DNA from: Thuidium tamariscinum
Lineage: Eukaryota; Streptophyta; Bryopsida; Hypnales; Thuidiaceae
Direction of reading: 5' to 3'
Length of the DNA: 64,000 nucleotides
Assembly: GCA_947034885.2 (NCBI GenBank)
Contig: OX344751.2
Span: forward strand, 37,973,082-38,037,081
In this document: positions 32,643 through 45,667 of the stretch, in pieces
Layout: every line of letters begins with the position of its first letter
Position numbering within the stretch: position 1 is the first letter of the stretch
The notes under the pieces: generated by a model
What the model was told of the DNA's origin: nothing
Seen by the model: the letters and a program-made list of their open reading frames with translations, nothing else
Database searches by the model: none
Program-made: the position numbers and the translations under genes

Positions 32643-33755
32643 GGGTGATTGCATGAAACACCCGTACTATTTTTTGTCACACATCTTTAGTTGATTAGTA
32701 TTTTTACCATAATTTTTGCATTATGGCTCAAAATGACTCAAAATTTGAAGACAAAATACTCATAACTAATGTACACTTTGCCTAATATTTTAGAATTTTT
32801 GAAAAATGCTTAACTATCCAAAAATAGCCCCCAATTGTATGTTACACTTGCAAATTTCAAGATTTTTTGAACAAAGTAAGGTAGAACCACCTGTAACCGA
32901 TCATTTAAGGTATTTTAGGCATGATCTAGTGTAGTGCAAAGCAAAACAAATATTTTCAAAGGTGTAAAGATAAAAATGTTGGGGATTCCAAAAAAATTGG
33001 TAATTTTATCACATAAATTGAAATTACTATAAATTTTAGAAGGCATAAAGTGTACTTGACCAAATACCAATCTGTGGAGTCTTCTAATTTCGATCACGCA
33101 AAAAACTACATTTTTACACACTCTTTTCTACTTTCCTGCACACTACATTGGAACATGTGCCATGAACTTTTAGTCCCAACTTTAAAAATGAGAAAAAAAC
33201 TCATTCTAGCCTTGGTTGGAAATATGTCCATCAAAAGGTTGACTATGGGGAGCCTATTGGTTATAGGTGGCTCTACCTTAGTATCCAAAGAAACAAATTT
33301 GGAGATGAAATTTGGAAGAAATGGTCTTGTAGTATACTTTAAGTTGTATTTCAAAAGATTTCTAAGAATAAGTATTTATAAGTCGTGTAGAAGTCTATAC
33401 AATGAACTTCTTTCTACTTGAAACATGTAAAATAATTTTGTTGGTTTTTTTGGTGGATGACCATTTCCAAAAAATTCTTGAAAATGTTCGATTTTATTTT
33501 TTATTTTTTTCTATTTTTTATTAGTTCAAACATGTAAGTATCAATTTTCTTGAGATTTGGCACTTTTCTAGTTATCCTACTCAGAGAATTTTTCAATGAT
33601 TTTCCTTCAATGGTTACCTTCATCTTATATGTGTATACATTCACTATATATTTTTTAATTTAAAAATTATTATTCTAATTTTCAAATATTCTAGAAGAAA
33701 AGGCATGAATACTATAAAAATGCAACAAAATTGGCAAGTATTTTGTGCAATGATC
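32643..33755. mobile_element. Family B element, copy 3
   Basis: About 1.1 kb between GGGTGATTGCATGAAA and TTTTGTGCAATGATCC, the family B terminal inverted repeat. The interior runs opposite to copy 2 (45087-45667): TTGAGATTTGGCACTTTTC and GGTTACCTTCATCTTATATG are its reverse complements. Short open frames inside (33050-33421 plus) show no transposase similarity that I can recognise. Confidence 0.6.
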
Positions 33756-36460
33756 CTAATGTAGAATCTTGAACGAACAAACTCTTCATAAAGACCCCAA
33801 AGTTTAAGATTTTTCTCCCTTCTCTATATCCAAGGTAGTTGCATGCTAGTTTCAAGTTGATGGCGTCCCTGACATCTAATATCCATCCCATGTCCTCCTA
33901 TTCTTGTTTACACCCTCCCTTGGTCTATCTTGTACAAACATTGATTCTAATTTTTTAATCATAGTATTGATATGCATCATCTATTTACTATTTCTTGATG
34001 ATCATGTGATAGATATACTTTGTCATAGATTCATACTATCATCTAACAAGTCCATCACATATAAGGCACCATAGTAATAGAGATAGTCACACCTCCTTCA
34101 ATATGCAAAATTCTATGAAGCTAGAGAAATTGGTGAGAGAATAAAGAAGCCAATGGCAAGTTGCTTTGCATGAAAGAGGTGTGACACCCCTTTTCATTAT
34201 TTGGAGTGCTCACTTCTCAAGGAATGTGTTACCTGCAAAATTGGATGTAAATTCCACAAGTTATGCACACATAGCCAACAAAATTGAAAATTTTCTTGTG
34301 AAATTTTTCCTTGAGAATGTTTCTTCATCTCCAAAGAAAAAGAAACAATACTCTCAATTTTAAAAAAATACAAGCTCCACCTACTACAAATTGCCAACAA
34401 AAAAACGCCATGTGCACATTCTCTACAAATTGCAACTGTGTATTGAAGAAGGTGTGAGTACCCTCATAATTCAAGGATTGACTAATGATGACCTTGCGAC
34501 AAGCCAAGAACCTACTCACTTAGTCCAAGTTGGTGAGAAGTTGTAGAAGACACTCCAAGGTGGAGGGCCTCTTGGCTTGCTTTTTTTGGATGCATCTTCT
34601 TCTTCTCCAATAGCATCCCTTTGACTTTGCGGGCAAGCATAATAACTTAAAGTAAACCTACCATTGATTGGATGGTTCCAAATACTAGATGGTACAATTG
34701 CTAATAAAAGATCAAACATGCACTCTTGAACTTTGCAAGTGCAACAATAGGAAGAAAAAATTTGACCACCACACAATCACTGCACAATGTGCAATGAAAG
34801 GTAGTAGTGTTTTTTTTATGAAAATTTCAAGTATGTTACATTCAAGTTCCAACAAAATTGACAAAAAGAAACCTTTTTGCAAATCCTTTTTGGAAGTGAA
34901 TCTTAACACGACATTGAGTAATTGTGTCAAGTTTGAGAGCTTGCAAGTTCCTGTTGGGTTGTGGAAAAAGATTTGAATTTTCATTGTGTAGTGATTGACA
35001 AGGTTCCTCTACATGCTGGCATCTCCCATCTATCCAATCTCACAAAAACAGATTTCACCATTAGAAGAGGAGATTATTGATTAACCGTTGAAGAACACAT
35101 AGGTGGCCGTGGAAATCATGCATTTTGATACCGTGTGACATCATCTACTTTGAAAAAGCCAAAAATACTCATTGGAAGTGTCCTAACCTTTCCTTTCCAC
35201 CCCTAATACGAAGGATGAAAAGTTGCAATTCTGTCCTACAAGAAAGACTCTTTGTCATTCAAAGGACATCAAACATCCACAGCGGCCTTCAAGAGTTAAC
35301 TTCATCAGTTAGGCATTGCATTGGAGTCCCAATGATCAATGGAATTGATAGGCCACCTGAGTTTCGGAAATGATTTTGTCACTGATTGGATTTGAGAAAA
35401 CTGAAGGCCGTGGTATCAGTTCAGTGGAGAAAGTGAGAAACTCTACTCTCCTCTACAACACAACAGTGTCTCCATGTGCTGCAATAGGGTGTCTGTAAGT
35501 AGGGGATTGGATGTTGACTTCACTTGGAGGGAGATTTGCAAAAATATCAGGATTAGTAACGTAGGTTTAGCTTGGGCTCCGGTTGGGGTGAACCTATTAT
35601 TAGGAGAAGCAGGCCCAGCAACATTTACAGCTGTGTTCCGGAAACTTTTTGAATTTTACCGGCTAATTTCCTTCAATTCCCAAATTGAAAAATGGAACCA
35701 GTTTTCCAAGCACGGTGTCCGGTTATTCTCTCTACTTTTTATTCAAGATAGAAATTCTATAGATTTTTCCACTCGTTTTTGCCAATGTTTTCAAATTGCA
35801 ACCAATTTTTTTTTCCAAGTCCTCCAGCTAACTTTGAACTAGCTGCCGGGTTTTTCCAATCATTGTATGAGACTAGAGTACCATAGACTAAAACCTACAT
35901 GGATCTGTACCCTATGCAACTACTACAATCCAAATAAAAGTAAAAGTAATTTTTTAATTTTTCATTCATTAGAACTTCCAAATAATTTTCACACCATAGG
36001 TCCAAATTCAATGAAACAAAGCCCGTTCGCAAAGGGCCTTTCAATGGTATCAAGAACATGATTTAGAAATGATTGGTCCTGTAGACCTCAACGTGAGAAA
36101 CAAAACAAATAAAATATACAAACAACCTCACTTAAGGTATGGATTATTATAGTGGCTACACACATTTGAGTTTTAACAAAAATAAATCTAAAAAAATAAG
36201 TTAATTAGTGTAATATAGTCATATTTTGGTTTGTACTAATTCAAATATATTGGACATAGAATGGCTTTATTATAATTTTATCTCGTGCATTAATAGAAGA
36301 AATAGATGGGAAGGGAAAGCAACCTATGGCAAAGAAAATGACTAGTTTGCCTTGTTGGCATTGTTGAAAGATTCCAATACTCTTAAATGACTAGAATTCT
36401 ATTACAACCTTGGTTGATTCTTTTTTGTATTTTTTTATCAATGCAAACCTCCCTTTCATT
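33756..36460. other. Intergenic, no gene recognised
   Basis: Several short frames on both strands without domains. Composition is moderately AT-rich, with a more balanced patch near 35400-35650. No RNA gene or clear repeat seen. Confidence 0.4.
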
Positions 36461-38440
36461 GTACAGTGGGGTACCAATCAAAATGTCGTTTTCGAATTCG
36501 CAGTGAGAAAAATTTCAGTACTGCCAACTTTGAAAGCCTCTCGAGAGCTCAAAAATTGGTATTTTACCACTAAAATTTTAATACAGCATCATCTTTAAGT
36601 TAATTATACGTATGACAAATTTCAAGTCCAAAAGATTCATCAAAAAAAAGTTATTCAAAATCTACCAACATGGGTAGTGGTGAGAAACATTTCACTACTT
36701 TCAACTTTGACACCTTCCTAAGGATTGAGTTTTTTATTTTTTGCCATGAAATTTTTTTCATGAAACAATATCTATGTTTTTAATATGCATAAAAAATTTC
36801 AAGTTAAAAAAAGTTTTTTTTAAGAAGATATTTGAAATCTCCCAACTGTAGTTAAAAAAATGTAGTTTTGAGAAAAATTTCACAATTGCCAACTTTGACA
36901 CCCTGCCAAGGACTGGAAAATTGGTTTCTTACCATGAATATTTTTGCGTGAAGTCATATATATATTGATAATATGCTCTCCAAATTTCAAGTTCAAATGA
37001 ATTACCAAAAAAGAAATATACAAAATCTCCCAACATGTGTAGTTGTGAGAAAATTTTCACAATTGCCAACTTTGACACCTTTCCAAGGGCTGAAAATTTG
37101 GCTATTTAACATGAATTTTTTTGAATAAGATCAACTTTATGTTGATAATATATGTTCCTAATTTCAAGTTCAAAACACTTACCCAAAAAAAGATATTCAA
37201 AATCTCTCAACATGTGTAGTTGTAAGGTTGAGTTTTTACATTTGTGTCAAACTTTGCTCCACAAATTAACACTATACTAAGGGCTGAAAAACTCTTCCTC
37301 ACAACTACACATGTTGGGAGATTTTGTATGTCTTTTTTTTGATAATTTATTTGAACTTGAAATTTGGAGCACATACTATCAACATAGAGATGACTTCACA
37401 CAAAAATTTCATGGTAAAAAACCAATTTTTCAGCCCTTGGGAGGGTGTCAAAGTTGGCAATTGTGAAATTTTCTTCAAAACTACACTTGTTGGGAGATTT
37501 CATATATCTTCTTAAAAAAACTTTTTTTAACTTGAAATGTTTTATGCATATTAAAAACATAGATATTGTTTCATGACAAAAATTTCATGGCAAATTAAAA
37601 AAAAAACTCAATCCTTAGGAAGGTGTCAAAGTTGAAAGTAGTGAAATGTTTCTCACCACTACCCATGTTGGTAGATTTTGGATAACTTTTTTATGGTGAA
37701 TCTTTTGGACTTGAAATTTGATATACGTATAATTAACTTAAAGATGATGCTATATTAAAATTTTCGTGGTAAAATACCAACTTTTCAGCTCTCGGAAGGC
37801 TCTCAAAGTTGGCAGTACTAAAAATTTTCTCACTCCAAATTCGAAAACACCATTTTGATTGGTACTCCACTGTACAATGGGGTCCCAATCAAAATGGCGT
37901 TTTCGAAATCACGGTGAAAGAAATTTTAGTGCAGCCAACTTTGAGAGCCTCTTGAGAACTGAAAAGTTGGTATTTTACCACGAAATTTTTATCATAGCAT
38001 CATCTTTATGTTAATAACACATGTGCCAAATTTCAAGGCCAAAAGATTCACCATAAAAAAGTTATTCAAAATCTATCAACATGGGTAGTGGTGAGAAACA
38101 TTTCACTACTTTCAACTTTGACACCTTCCTAAGGATTGAGTTTTTTTTCTTTGGCCATGAAATTTTTGTCATGAAACAATCTCTACGTTTTTAATATGTA
38201 TAAAAAATTTAAAGGTAAATTTTTTTTTTAAAGATATTTGAAATCTCCCAACAGGTGCAGTTTTGAGAAAATTTACACAATTGCCAACTTTGATACCCTC
38301 CCAAGGGCTGAAAATTTGGTTTCTTACCATGAATTTTTTTTTGTGAAGTCATCTCTATATTGATAATATATTTTCTAAATTTTAAGTCCAAATGAATTAC
38401 CGAAATATACAAAATCTCTCAACATGTGTAGTTGTGAGTT
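36461..38440. repeat. Forward-reverse-forward array of about 180-bp units
   Basis: Forward arm 1 (36461-37222) has four tandem units. The shared CAACTTTG starts at 36525, 36702, 36890 and 37067, giving spacings of 177, 188 and 177 bp, and a decayed fifth follows at 37247. The reverse arm (about 37262-37870) holds their inverse complement. Forward arm 2 (37876-38440) repeats units 1 to 3. Each unit carries a stretch like AAATCTCCCAACATGTGTAG followed by TTGTGAGAAAATTTCAC. The arms join head to head at 37870 around a palindromic CCACTGTACAATGGGG. Non-coding. Confidence 0.85.
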
Positions 38441-38949
38441 AAGGCAATCTTGATCCCTCTAAGGTAGGAGGCTCAAAATCTACTTAGGCTTTGAATTCAC
38501 CCACCTCCTCAAATGTACACTTCTTGTACATGTTGCATTTTCATCTTCACAAGACCACACAAATAGTGTCATTTGGTAGGTTTAAGAGCATGAGTGGATT
38601 TGACTTCAAAAATTCATAAGTAATTCCACGAAGCTCCTAAAAATATGAAAAGACTTGCATTATATGCCAATTCCACTTGCCTTTTAAAGAAAACTTACTG
38701 GAAAATATTTTGAGAAGTTTGACCTCCCCAAATTCAATTTCAGCTCTAAGATGAGCAGATTTTACCCCTCCTACCGTAGGTCCCCTTTTGAAAAGGGATC
38801 CGAGGTTGGAAAAGGGACCCCTGCCTCATTGGTAAACAATGTCATGATTATGTACGAAAGTGATCTCCATGTAGGGCAGTCCTAATTAAAAGATTTTAAT
38901 AATTAAGAAAGCTTGCACCAACCAAATTTCATTACAACTGGCTGGAAAA
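38441..38949. other. Intergenic, no gene recognised
   Basis: Moderately AT-rich; no repeat or gene identified. Confidence 0.4.
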
Positions 38950-39500
38950 TTCAATTTGCTGATGAGGGATGAGGGATGAGTGTCCAGCATAGGATCCCCG
39001 CCGGCCTTTGGACGTTTCCCGGCCTCGTTCCCACTCCCCAGTGGCCCACGAGTCCAGGACGGCCTTTCTTTCCCCATTTGCCATTTCAGGATTTCAATTG
39101 GAAAGGCGCGGCTGGGGCGAGTGAGGGACTGAGGGGCGGTGCCGCGATTCCTGATTGCTATTCATTTTCATTCCCAGTTTCTTCTTCTTTGGAAAGCAAT
39201 CAACTGAACTGATGCCCGGGAAACAGGCACTCGGGAAAAGAGCCCCAGAGCTTCCAAATACAGTATTGGAGCCACTCGAATAAGCTAACAACAATATGGC
39301 AGGTCGAACTGAACTTCGGGGACCGACCGACTTTGCCAGGAAACTGGCTTGGAATTGGGGTTGTTTTTCCAGCAAATAAATTAACTGGATTACAAATTTG
39401 GAACACCCAATTGGGTGCAGGACAGTAATCTCGAAATCAGCTCAATCATCCCCCCACAGACCCACATCCCCCATTGGACGGCTCATGAATGCCATGAAAA
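38950..39500. other. Isolated GC-richer island without a recognised gene
   Basis: A sharp local rise in GC within AT-rich DNA. A 78-codon frame at 38976-39212 (plus) and a 93-codon frame at 39094-39375 (minus) overlap and show no family motif. It could be a gene fragment, an exon or an RNA locus. Confidence 0.3.
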
Positions 39501-39958
39501 AGTGCACTTCACTTCATCCAATCAAGGGGCATTGAAGAAAGGAATTTCAAGGAATTTACTCTTTCGGGGTAAGGATAATGAACGCTCAATTTGAACCAAT
39601 GCCATATTTGGAAAAAGGTTTCTATTATTTTCAATCATTCGTGAAAGTGATCTTTAGACCTTTTTAGATTGGAAGTAGAAAGTCATCTTAAAGAAGTTTT
39701 TAGGGTTTTCAACAAGAGTTTTTGACCGATGATTGAAAGATGAAATCAAACCAATTGGAAAGAATTGAAGATATTTTTTTTAAAAATTTGTGCATTATGA
39801 TCTTGCATTTGGTAAGGGTTTTATTATTCTAAAATTTTAAGAGAATATACTCTAACAAGTTAATTGAAGGATCCTATGGTTGAATTTGCTAAATTGAAAC
39901 ATAAATGAAGAAATTAGCCTTGCTTTGGGGACTAGTATTTTGAAGCCTTTTTTAGTCT

Positions 39959-40215
39959 TTAACCCCTAAGCATCACAAACCAAGCAGCTCTAAAGACAAG
40001 ACCATTCTAAAAAAAACAATATAACTTGAATTTGAATTGATTATTGCATTTTTCACAGTCGAGATCTATAGCAACAACCTCATTAATCTAAACTCATTTC
40101 TTTTGGGAAAATCCACCATACGGATGCAAACATTATAAGGTTTGATGAACCCAATCGTCCAGAATTCATCCTCTGTGACGTTCAAAGGTTAAACATGAAA
40201 AAACTCTAGGGGTTA
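39959..40215. mobile_element. Short TTAA-type element, family K
   Basis: 257 bp between TTAACCCCTAAGC and CTCTAGGGGTTAG, an imperfect inverted repeat with the same CCCCTA start as families A and D. The right tetramer is TTAG rather than TTAA. No coding frame. Confidence 0.45.
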
Positions 40216-41034
40216 GAAATAATCTTTAGGCCTATTTAGACCAGAAGTTCGAAGCCATGTAAAATAAAATTTCAACCAATGAAAGTTTTGAAATTTGAGA
40301 AGACTAAAGAATGTAATAATATACTGTAAATTTCAAATTCCAAGGGTATAAAGGATGTTGAGAATGCTTTAATTTAAACTTTGAGGTGCACTAATTTTGA
40401 ACCCTATAATTTTGTAGTGTATTGAAGCTCGATATGCTTCATTACTATTCCAGGATTTAGAGATTTAAAGAAAAATAGCTCATAGCCAATCGTTTTATAA
40501 GATCTTACATTTGAGATGCATTGGTTTAGAAAATATTTTAAACTATAGATTTGACACTCATAGAGTAGCCTAAGCTTATTTATACTACCTTCAAAGCTTG
40601 TCATTACAAAAACAAATTAGAAACCTCAAAAGTTTATTCACTAAGGTTGTTTAAATTGAGTATAAAGAGGGCTTTGCTTTATTTAATTTGATCATTTAAG
40701 AATCAAAGAAGACAATTTACCATAATAACCCCAAACTTGTACTTTACAATAAAATAAATTAATGTACATGCCCCATATAAATAACAATAACTCACTTGAT
40801 TCTAAAAATATGCACATTTGCAAGGTGCAATAATATTGTAGCTCTTGGAGTGCAATTTTGCACCAAACATGGTTCATAACAACTGCGTATTTTATCATAA
40901 TTGTTACATACATGCCAAAAATTTAGAAGTAAAGAAGGTTTTAGCACAATTTATTTTTTATTACCCACTATACCTCAAAAACAAGATATAACATGACTAT
41001 TAATCCAAACATCTCAATTTGTTTGAATTACTTG

Positions 41035-41293
41035 TTAAAATGGTGGTATTTCTTATGTCATTTTTTAGACTATATAGTTTGAATTGAAAACTGACATCTA
41101 GGAGTGGTATAGATTTCAAACATCTAAAATGCATGTAGATTTTCAAAATCTATGATTTGTTTAGATTTTAGACTGCACGGTCTAAAATATTTTGGACATA
41201 TGTAGATTTCAAAAATCTATGCCAGTTTTAGATTTTAGACCGCGTGGTTTAAACTGTCAAAAGTGTCAAAGTAATGGAATACCACCATTTTAA
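41035..41293. mobile_element. TTAA-ended foldback element, family L
   Basis: 259 bp with a perfect 16-bp inverted repeat: TTAAAATGGTGGTATT at the left and AATACCACCATTTTAA at the right. The interior has two related direct blocks (TTTAGATTTTAGACTGCACG and TTTAGATTTTAGACCGCGTG). Non-coding. Confidence 0.65.
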
Positions 41294-41700
41294 TGAAATT
41301 CACCATATGGACTCTACAATTCAAAAAGAGAATACTACATCCCTATTTCTTGAATATTAGGAATGGGAAGAAGGATTGAATTGTATGACAACCCCTATTG
41401 GTAATATCATATATTAAGTTCTAATTTATTTGGCTTCATACAAAATCATTTTTTGGTTGAATTTTCATTCATTAACTCAATTTGGAATTTTTGGAATTTT
41501 GTTTTATTAGAATATTTCATAACCTTATACCAATTCAAAATATTGCAAGAACTTTAATAGTATTCACGACCTCAACTTCAAGTGTGTTTTTTAGGACTAA
41601 AATTGTTTTCATTAGTATTTTCTACACTATTCAATTATGTCATGTTAAATTTTTGAAAATCTCATTAGTTGCCATATTTATTATCTTTTGAATTATTTTT

Positions 41701-42690
41701 TAACAAATCTAACCCTAGCGTAGGGTAATCGTGAGAGAGGGTAACATCTCGATCTCTCTCCTCTTTTTTTTCCTCTCTCTCTTGTTCTCTACTCCTTTCT
41801 TGCATTGCCGCATTTCTCAACCCATCCCCTCCCCCGATGTCGTACTGAGTAAACGCATGTCATGAAATCTCTGCGTTCAGTTTGCCGATTGATTGCCGGC
41901 TCTAGCCAGTCTAGTCGCAGGGCTCCCGAAGTGAAGAAGAAGAGCCACTTCACTTTTTTGGAGAGAGCAACCAGATTTGGGGAATGGCTGCAGGCCGTGC
42001 AGGGCCAAGATTAGCAGGCTCCAGCTAGCTAGTTGCAGTGCCCGACCGGATTGGGCGACCGACCATCGCCCTTCTTCCGCTCTTGTCTGCTAAATAATTC
42101 TCGATCGATCGATCGATCCCGCGCTCTGCCTTGCCCCCGCTTCTGCACAGCTTGCCTGCAGAACAAGGACCAATCCTGCAGGCAGATGCTAACTTAAGCT
42201 TAGTTGTTACGGAGTATTGACTCCGTGGAGATGGTTTTGGATTCATCGTCTGTTTTTTCTTCAGTTCCGTGCGACACGGGGTCTCAGAACCCTAGGCAAT
42301 TCAACCGGTCTGTCGCCATCGTGACGAATTTAACGGTATTCTAAGCTAGTTCGATTTCACAGGATTTGCACTCAGAGATGGCCTCATCAGGGCCTCAGCC
42401 TCCGATCCCGAATCGACTTCACGCCGGATCGTAGTAGACTAAAGTTATTGAGCAGGACGCTCGCGAATACAGTATATGGCCTCACGGCCTCCCATATCCA
42501 CTTCACGCCGGACTATCACTTGCCGCTGGGTTTCCAGAGTTCGGCAGAAAACGCCGTGAGTAGAAGTGCACATCGGAAGGGACGTCGAGCTTTCAGTTTA
42601 ACCCTTAAAAAGGACGGACCTACAACCACTGATTTCAAGCCTGGTTGCTCATCACCCAGTTTATTGCCATTTTGGAACTAAATATGTATG
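41701..42690. other. GC-richer island, possible gene or gene remnant
   Basis: It starts with CT-rich tracts (41733-41800) like those in the Hsp20-like promoter, followed by balanced DNA and a 77-codon plus-strand frame at 42448-42681 without recognised domains. CTTCACGCCGGA occurs twice (about 42417 and 42497). A real transcript is possible, but no product can be named. Confidence 0.3.
42102..42118. repeat. GATC tetramer repeat
   Basis: Four GATC units in tandem in the island at 41701-42690. Confidence 0.9.
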
Positions 42691-45086
42691 AAATCTTTTA
42701 AATTTTTTTATCAGAGATGGAATGATATGTCTTCTCTTCTTCACAGAGAATTTAGATTTTTTTTAAAGAGGAAAATTGATTTTTTTGAGAATTTTTGAAG
42801 AGAAAGTGAAGAAAAAATCATATCAAATAGAAAAATTTCTAAAAAATCTGAAATTTTCACCATGTGTAGATATTGCAGTGATAAACATCATGGTGTAAAC
42901 TCAAAAACCGTATCTTTCTATAAATATAATGCAATAGACATTAAAAATACATCTAAAGTTTAATCCGTAATAAAATATTCTATATTACGAATTTTCACAA
43001 AATTCTAATTAGAAAAGAAACTAGACTAGAGGACCTTCGTTTCATTAGTTAGTCTCAAACTCAAAAAATATCATTTTTGTGGAGAAATTTTAGATTAATC
43101 AATTTCTCAAAATACAATATTATGGCAAATTTTGCCATCTGTTTTTTTATTTATTTACTTCTCAACTACAAGGAAACAAACATTAGTGAGATTAAGAATT
43201 CAATACGCTTTGTAATCTTTGCAACTCAACATGAAAGGTCTTAAAAAAATAGTGGATGAAAAAATTGCTTCTACATTGTTTTTCCTAGGACCCTAGACTA
43301 TCATCTAAATGCCACAAAGTCGTGCTCACAGTGGTCAACAGGTTAATCTTGAATGGAAATTTGAGGTACTAGGAAGGCTCTCAAACTTGTATTTCAAAAC
43401 CTTTCTTAATCCTTCAACATTGACAAGGACATTTTATAGCTAATGGATGACAAATAATCTTTTTTTATAGGATAGAAGTGCAACTATTCATCCTCAATAT
43501 TAGGGGTGGGAAGGGAAGCTTTTCTATAGCACTTTGACTTCTAATAAGTGTATTTGGCTTATTCAAAGTAGACGATGTCACACAATATCAAAATGCATGA
43601 TTTCTATAGTTAACAATTTGTCTTTGAAGGATTAAATGGGCATCATGTAGTTTGTTTAAATGACAAATCAATAATGAATTTCTGCCATCCTAGAGGTCTT
43701 AAGTAACCTCAAAGGTACTATTCAAAATTGTTTTTAAACTTTCCAATGCAAAAAACTAACTACAAGTTTATCAAATTTTGATTCAAAACCCAAAATTTAG
43801 ATACATCTTGTGAAGACAAATAAAATGATACCAAGGGAGTTCACATGTTAGGAGTTGAATATTGGACAAGTTATCATTAAGATTCTCTAAAATTCCAACA
43901 CCTCAAGTTGGATCTCTCTTTTAAAGGGTAAGGTAATCATATGAACAGTCTACTGAAATTTGCAACTCAACATTCTTGTTTTTACAAAGGAATCATTCTT
44001 ATTGGAAATTGAAAGAGAACTCTTTAACATATTTGAGTATGTAATATTTGAATATTAGAGGAATAAATTGTGACATTTTGGTTTATTATCAATGTACCAA
44101 AACTTAACACCAAGTTCTCCTAGATTCTCATCTTTTGATTGTGTAATGTGTATGTCTTATGTCAAACATTGATATCTAAATTTTAGTGTTCATTTTGGGT
44201 CCAAATGTCGTAGTCCCAATTAGGGTAGTGATAGTTATTGGTGTATATACCTTATATACGTCAATTTGTAACATGACTGCATTAAAAATTTTCATTTGTT
44301 GTAATTCAACAAAATTTGACTAGGATTTGAATGGAAGAATAATTTTCATTTTATACCTATTACTCAAGAGGGCACAATCAACTAAAAGTACAATGACATC
44401 CATCAAATTTGTAAATTTTTCTTTAAAATGAATCATAGAGAAAAAAAAATCAAAGCATGAATTAGAAAGCATTAATTTCATTAGTAGAAGTATATTGCAA
44501 TAAAAATATATAATGAGGAAAGAGATTCTAGATTTGAGCCTTACACAATAAAGGAATATGGCTCTAAAGTCCACCCATGCATTCTATTAGTATTTGACAT
44601 TCATGAAGTAAATCATTCATTGTTTTGTCCACCTCCCTTTTGAGCTTTGTTATTATAACTACAATTTAGTAAGACACACTTTCTATGAGCCTCTTGCAAT
44701 AAGGTATAGCGATAGAAAAAAAAAATTCTACCAAGCATTACCATGTGCAATGTTATTAATTCAATTAGATGTGTCTCACATCAATTTAATTTCTATTTAA
44801 TATTTGTCCAAATTAAGTAGATTGGACTTAGATTAGGAGATTGAACAAACACATGTAGAAGAATAGAATGTTGCCTTAATAAACTCTCTTGACAAGTGCC
44901 TTCACCTTATAACGGAACAATATCTTGTCAAAATGATACAAGAATCTTTTTAGCCAAACTTTGTGATTATCCTAAAGACATTTTTCATTAAGTTATTACA
45001 ATAATAAGGCTAAGTCATGCATAGTTACTTGAACCTTGCATATCAATCTAAGTCCATATATACACATGCATCCTCAAACCATAATT
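42691..45086. other. AT-rich intergenic
   Basis: No gene, RNA or clear terminal-repeat element recognised. Confidence 0.5.
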
Positions 45087-45667
45087 GGGTGATTGCACAA
45101 AAACACCTATCAATTTTATAGTACTTATATACACCTATAAGATGAAGGTAACCACCAAAGGAAATACATAGAACAATTCTCTAAAGAAGAGAACTAGAAA
45201 CAAGCCAAATCCAAAGAAAATAGATACTTTGATGTTTTAATTAGGAAAAAAAAATTGAAAATTGAAACAAATAGAATGAAATAATCCATTTGCAACAAAT
45301 TTATGGAGATTGTCATTCACCAAAAGAAAACCAAAATAATTTCTTAAATGTTATATAATGCAAGCACAAAGAGGTTTAGTTTGTAAGCTTCTACATGATA
45401 TATAATTAGATATTTTTGAAAATCCTTTGAATACTAGCTAAAAGTATTCTATAGACCATCTCCTCCAAATTATTATTTTGGATATTACTGAAAAAAATCC
45501 AAAATTGGCAAGTGTGACAATAAGACTAGGGGGCTATTTTTGAATAGTAAAACATTTAAAAAAAACTCCAAAAAATTAAAAAAGACTCACAATCAAGATG
45601 CTCAAAAAAAACTAATCAGCTAGAAACATGTAATAAAAAATTGTACAAGTATTTCATGCAATCACCC
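45087..45667. mobile_element. Family B element, copy 2
   Basis: 581 bp bounded by GGGTGATTGCACAAAA and TTTCATGCAATCACCC, inverted repeats with AATT directly outside both ends (a possible 4-bp target duplication, or part of the repeat). The interior is homologous to 27480-28093 and, in inverted orientation, to 32643-33755. Non-coding. Confidence 0.7.

Larger units (their letters stand above)
39501..41700. other. AT-rich intergenic with small elements
   Basis: No gene recognised. It holds the two TTAA-ended elements at 39959 and 41035, listed separately. Confidence 0.5.
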
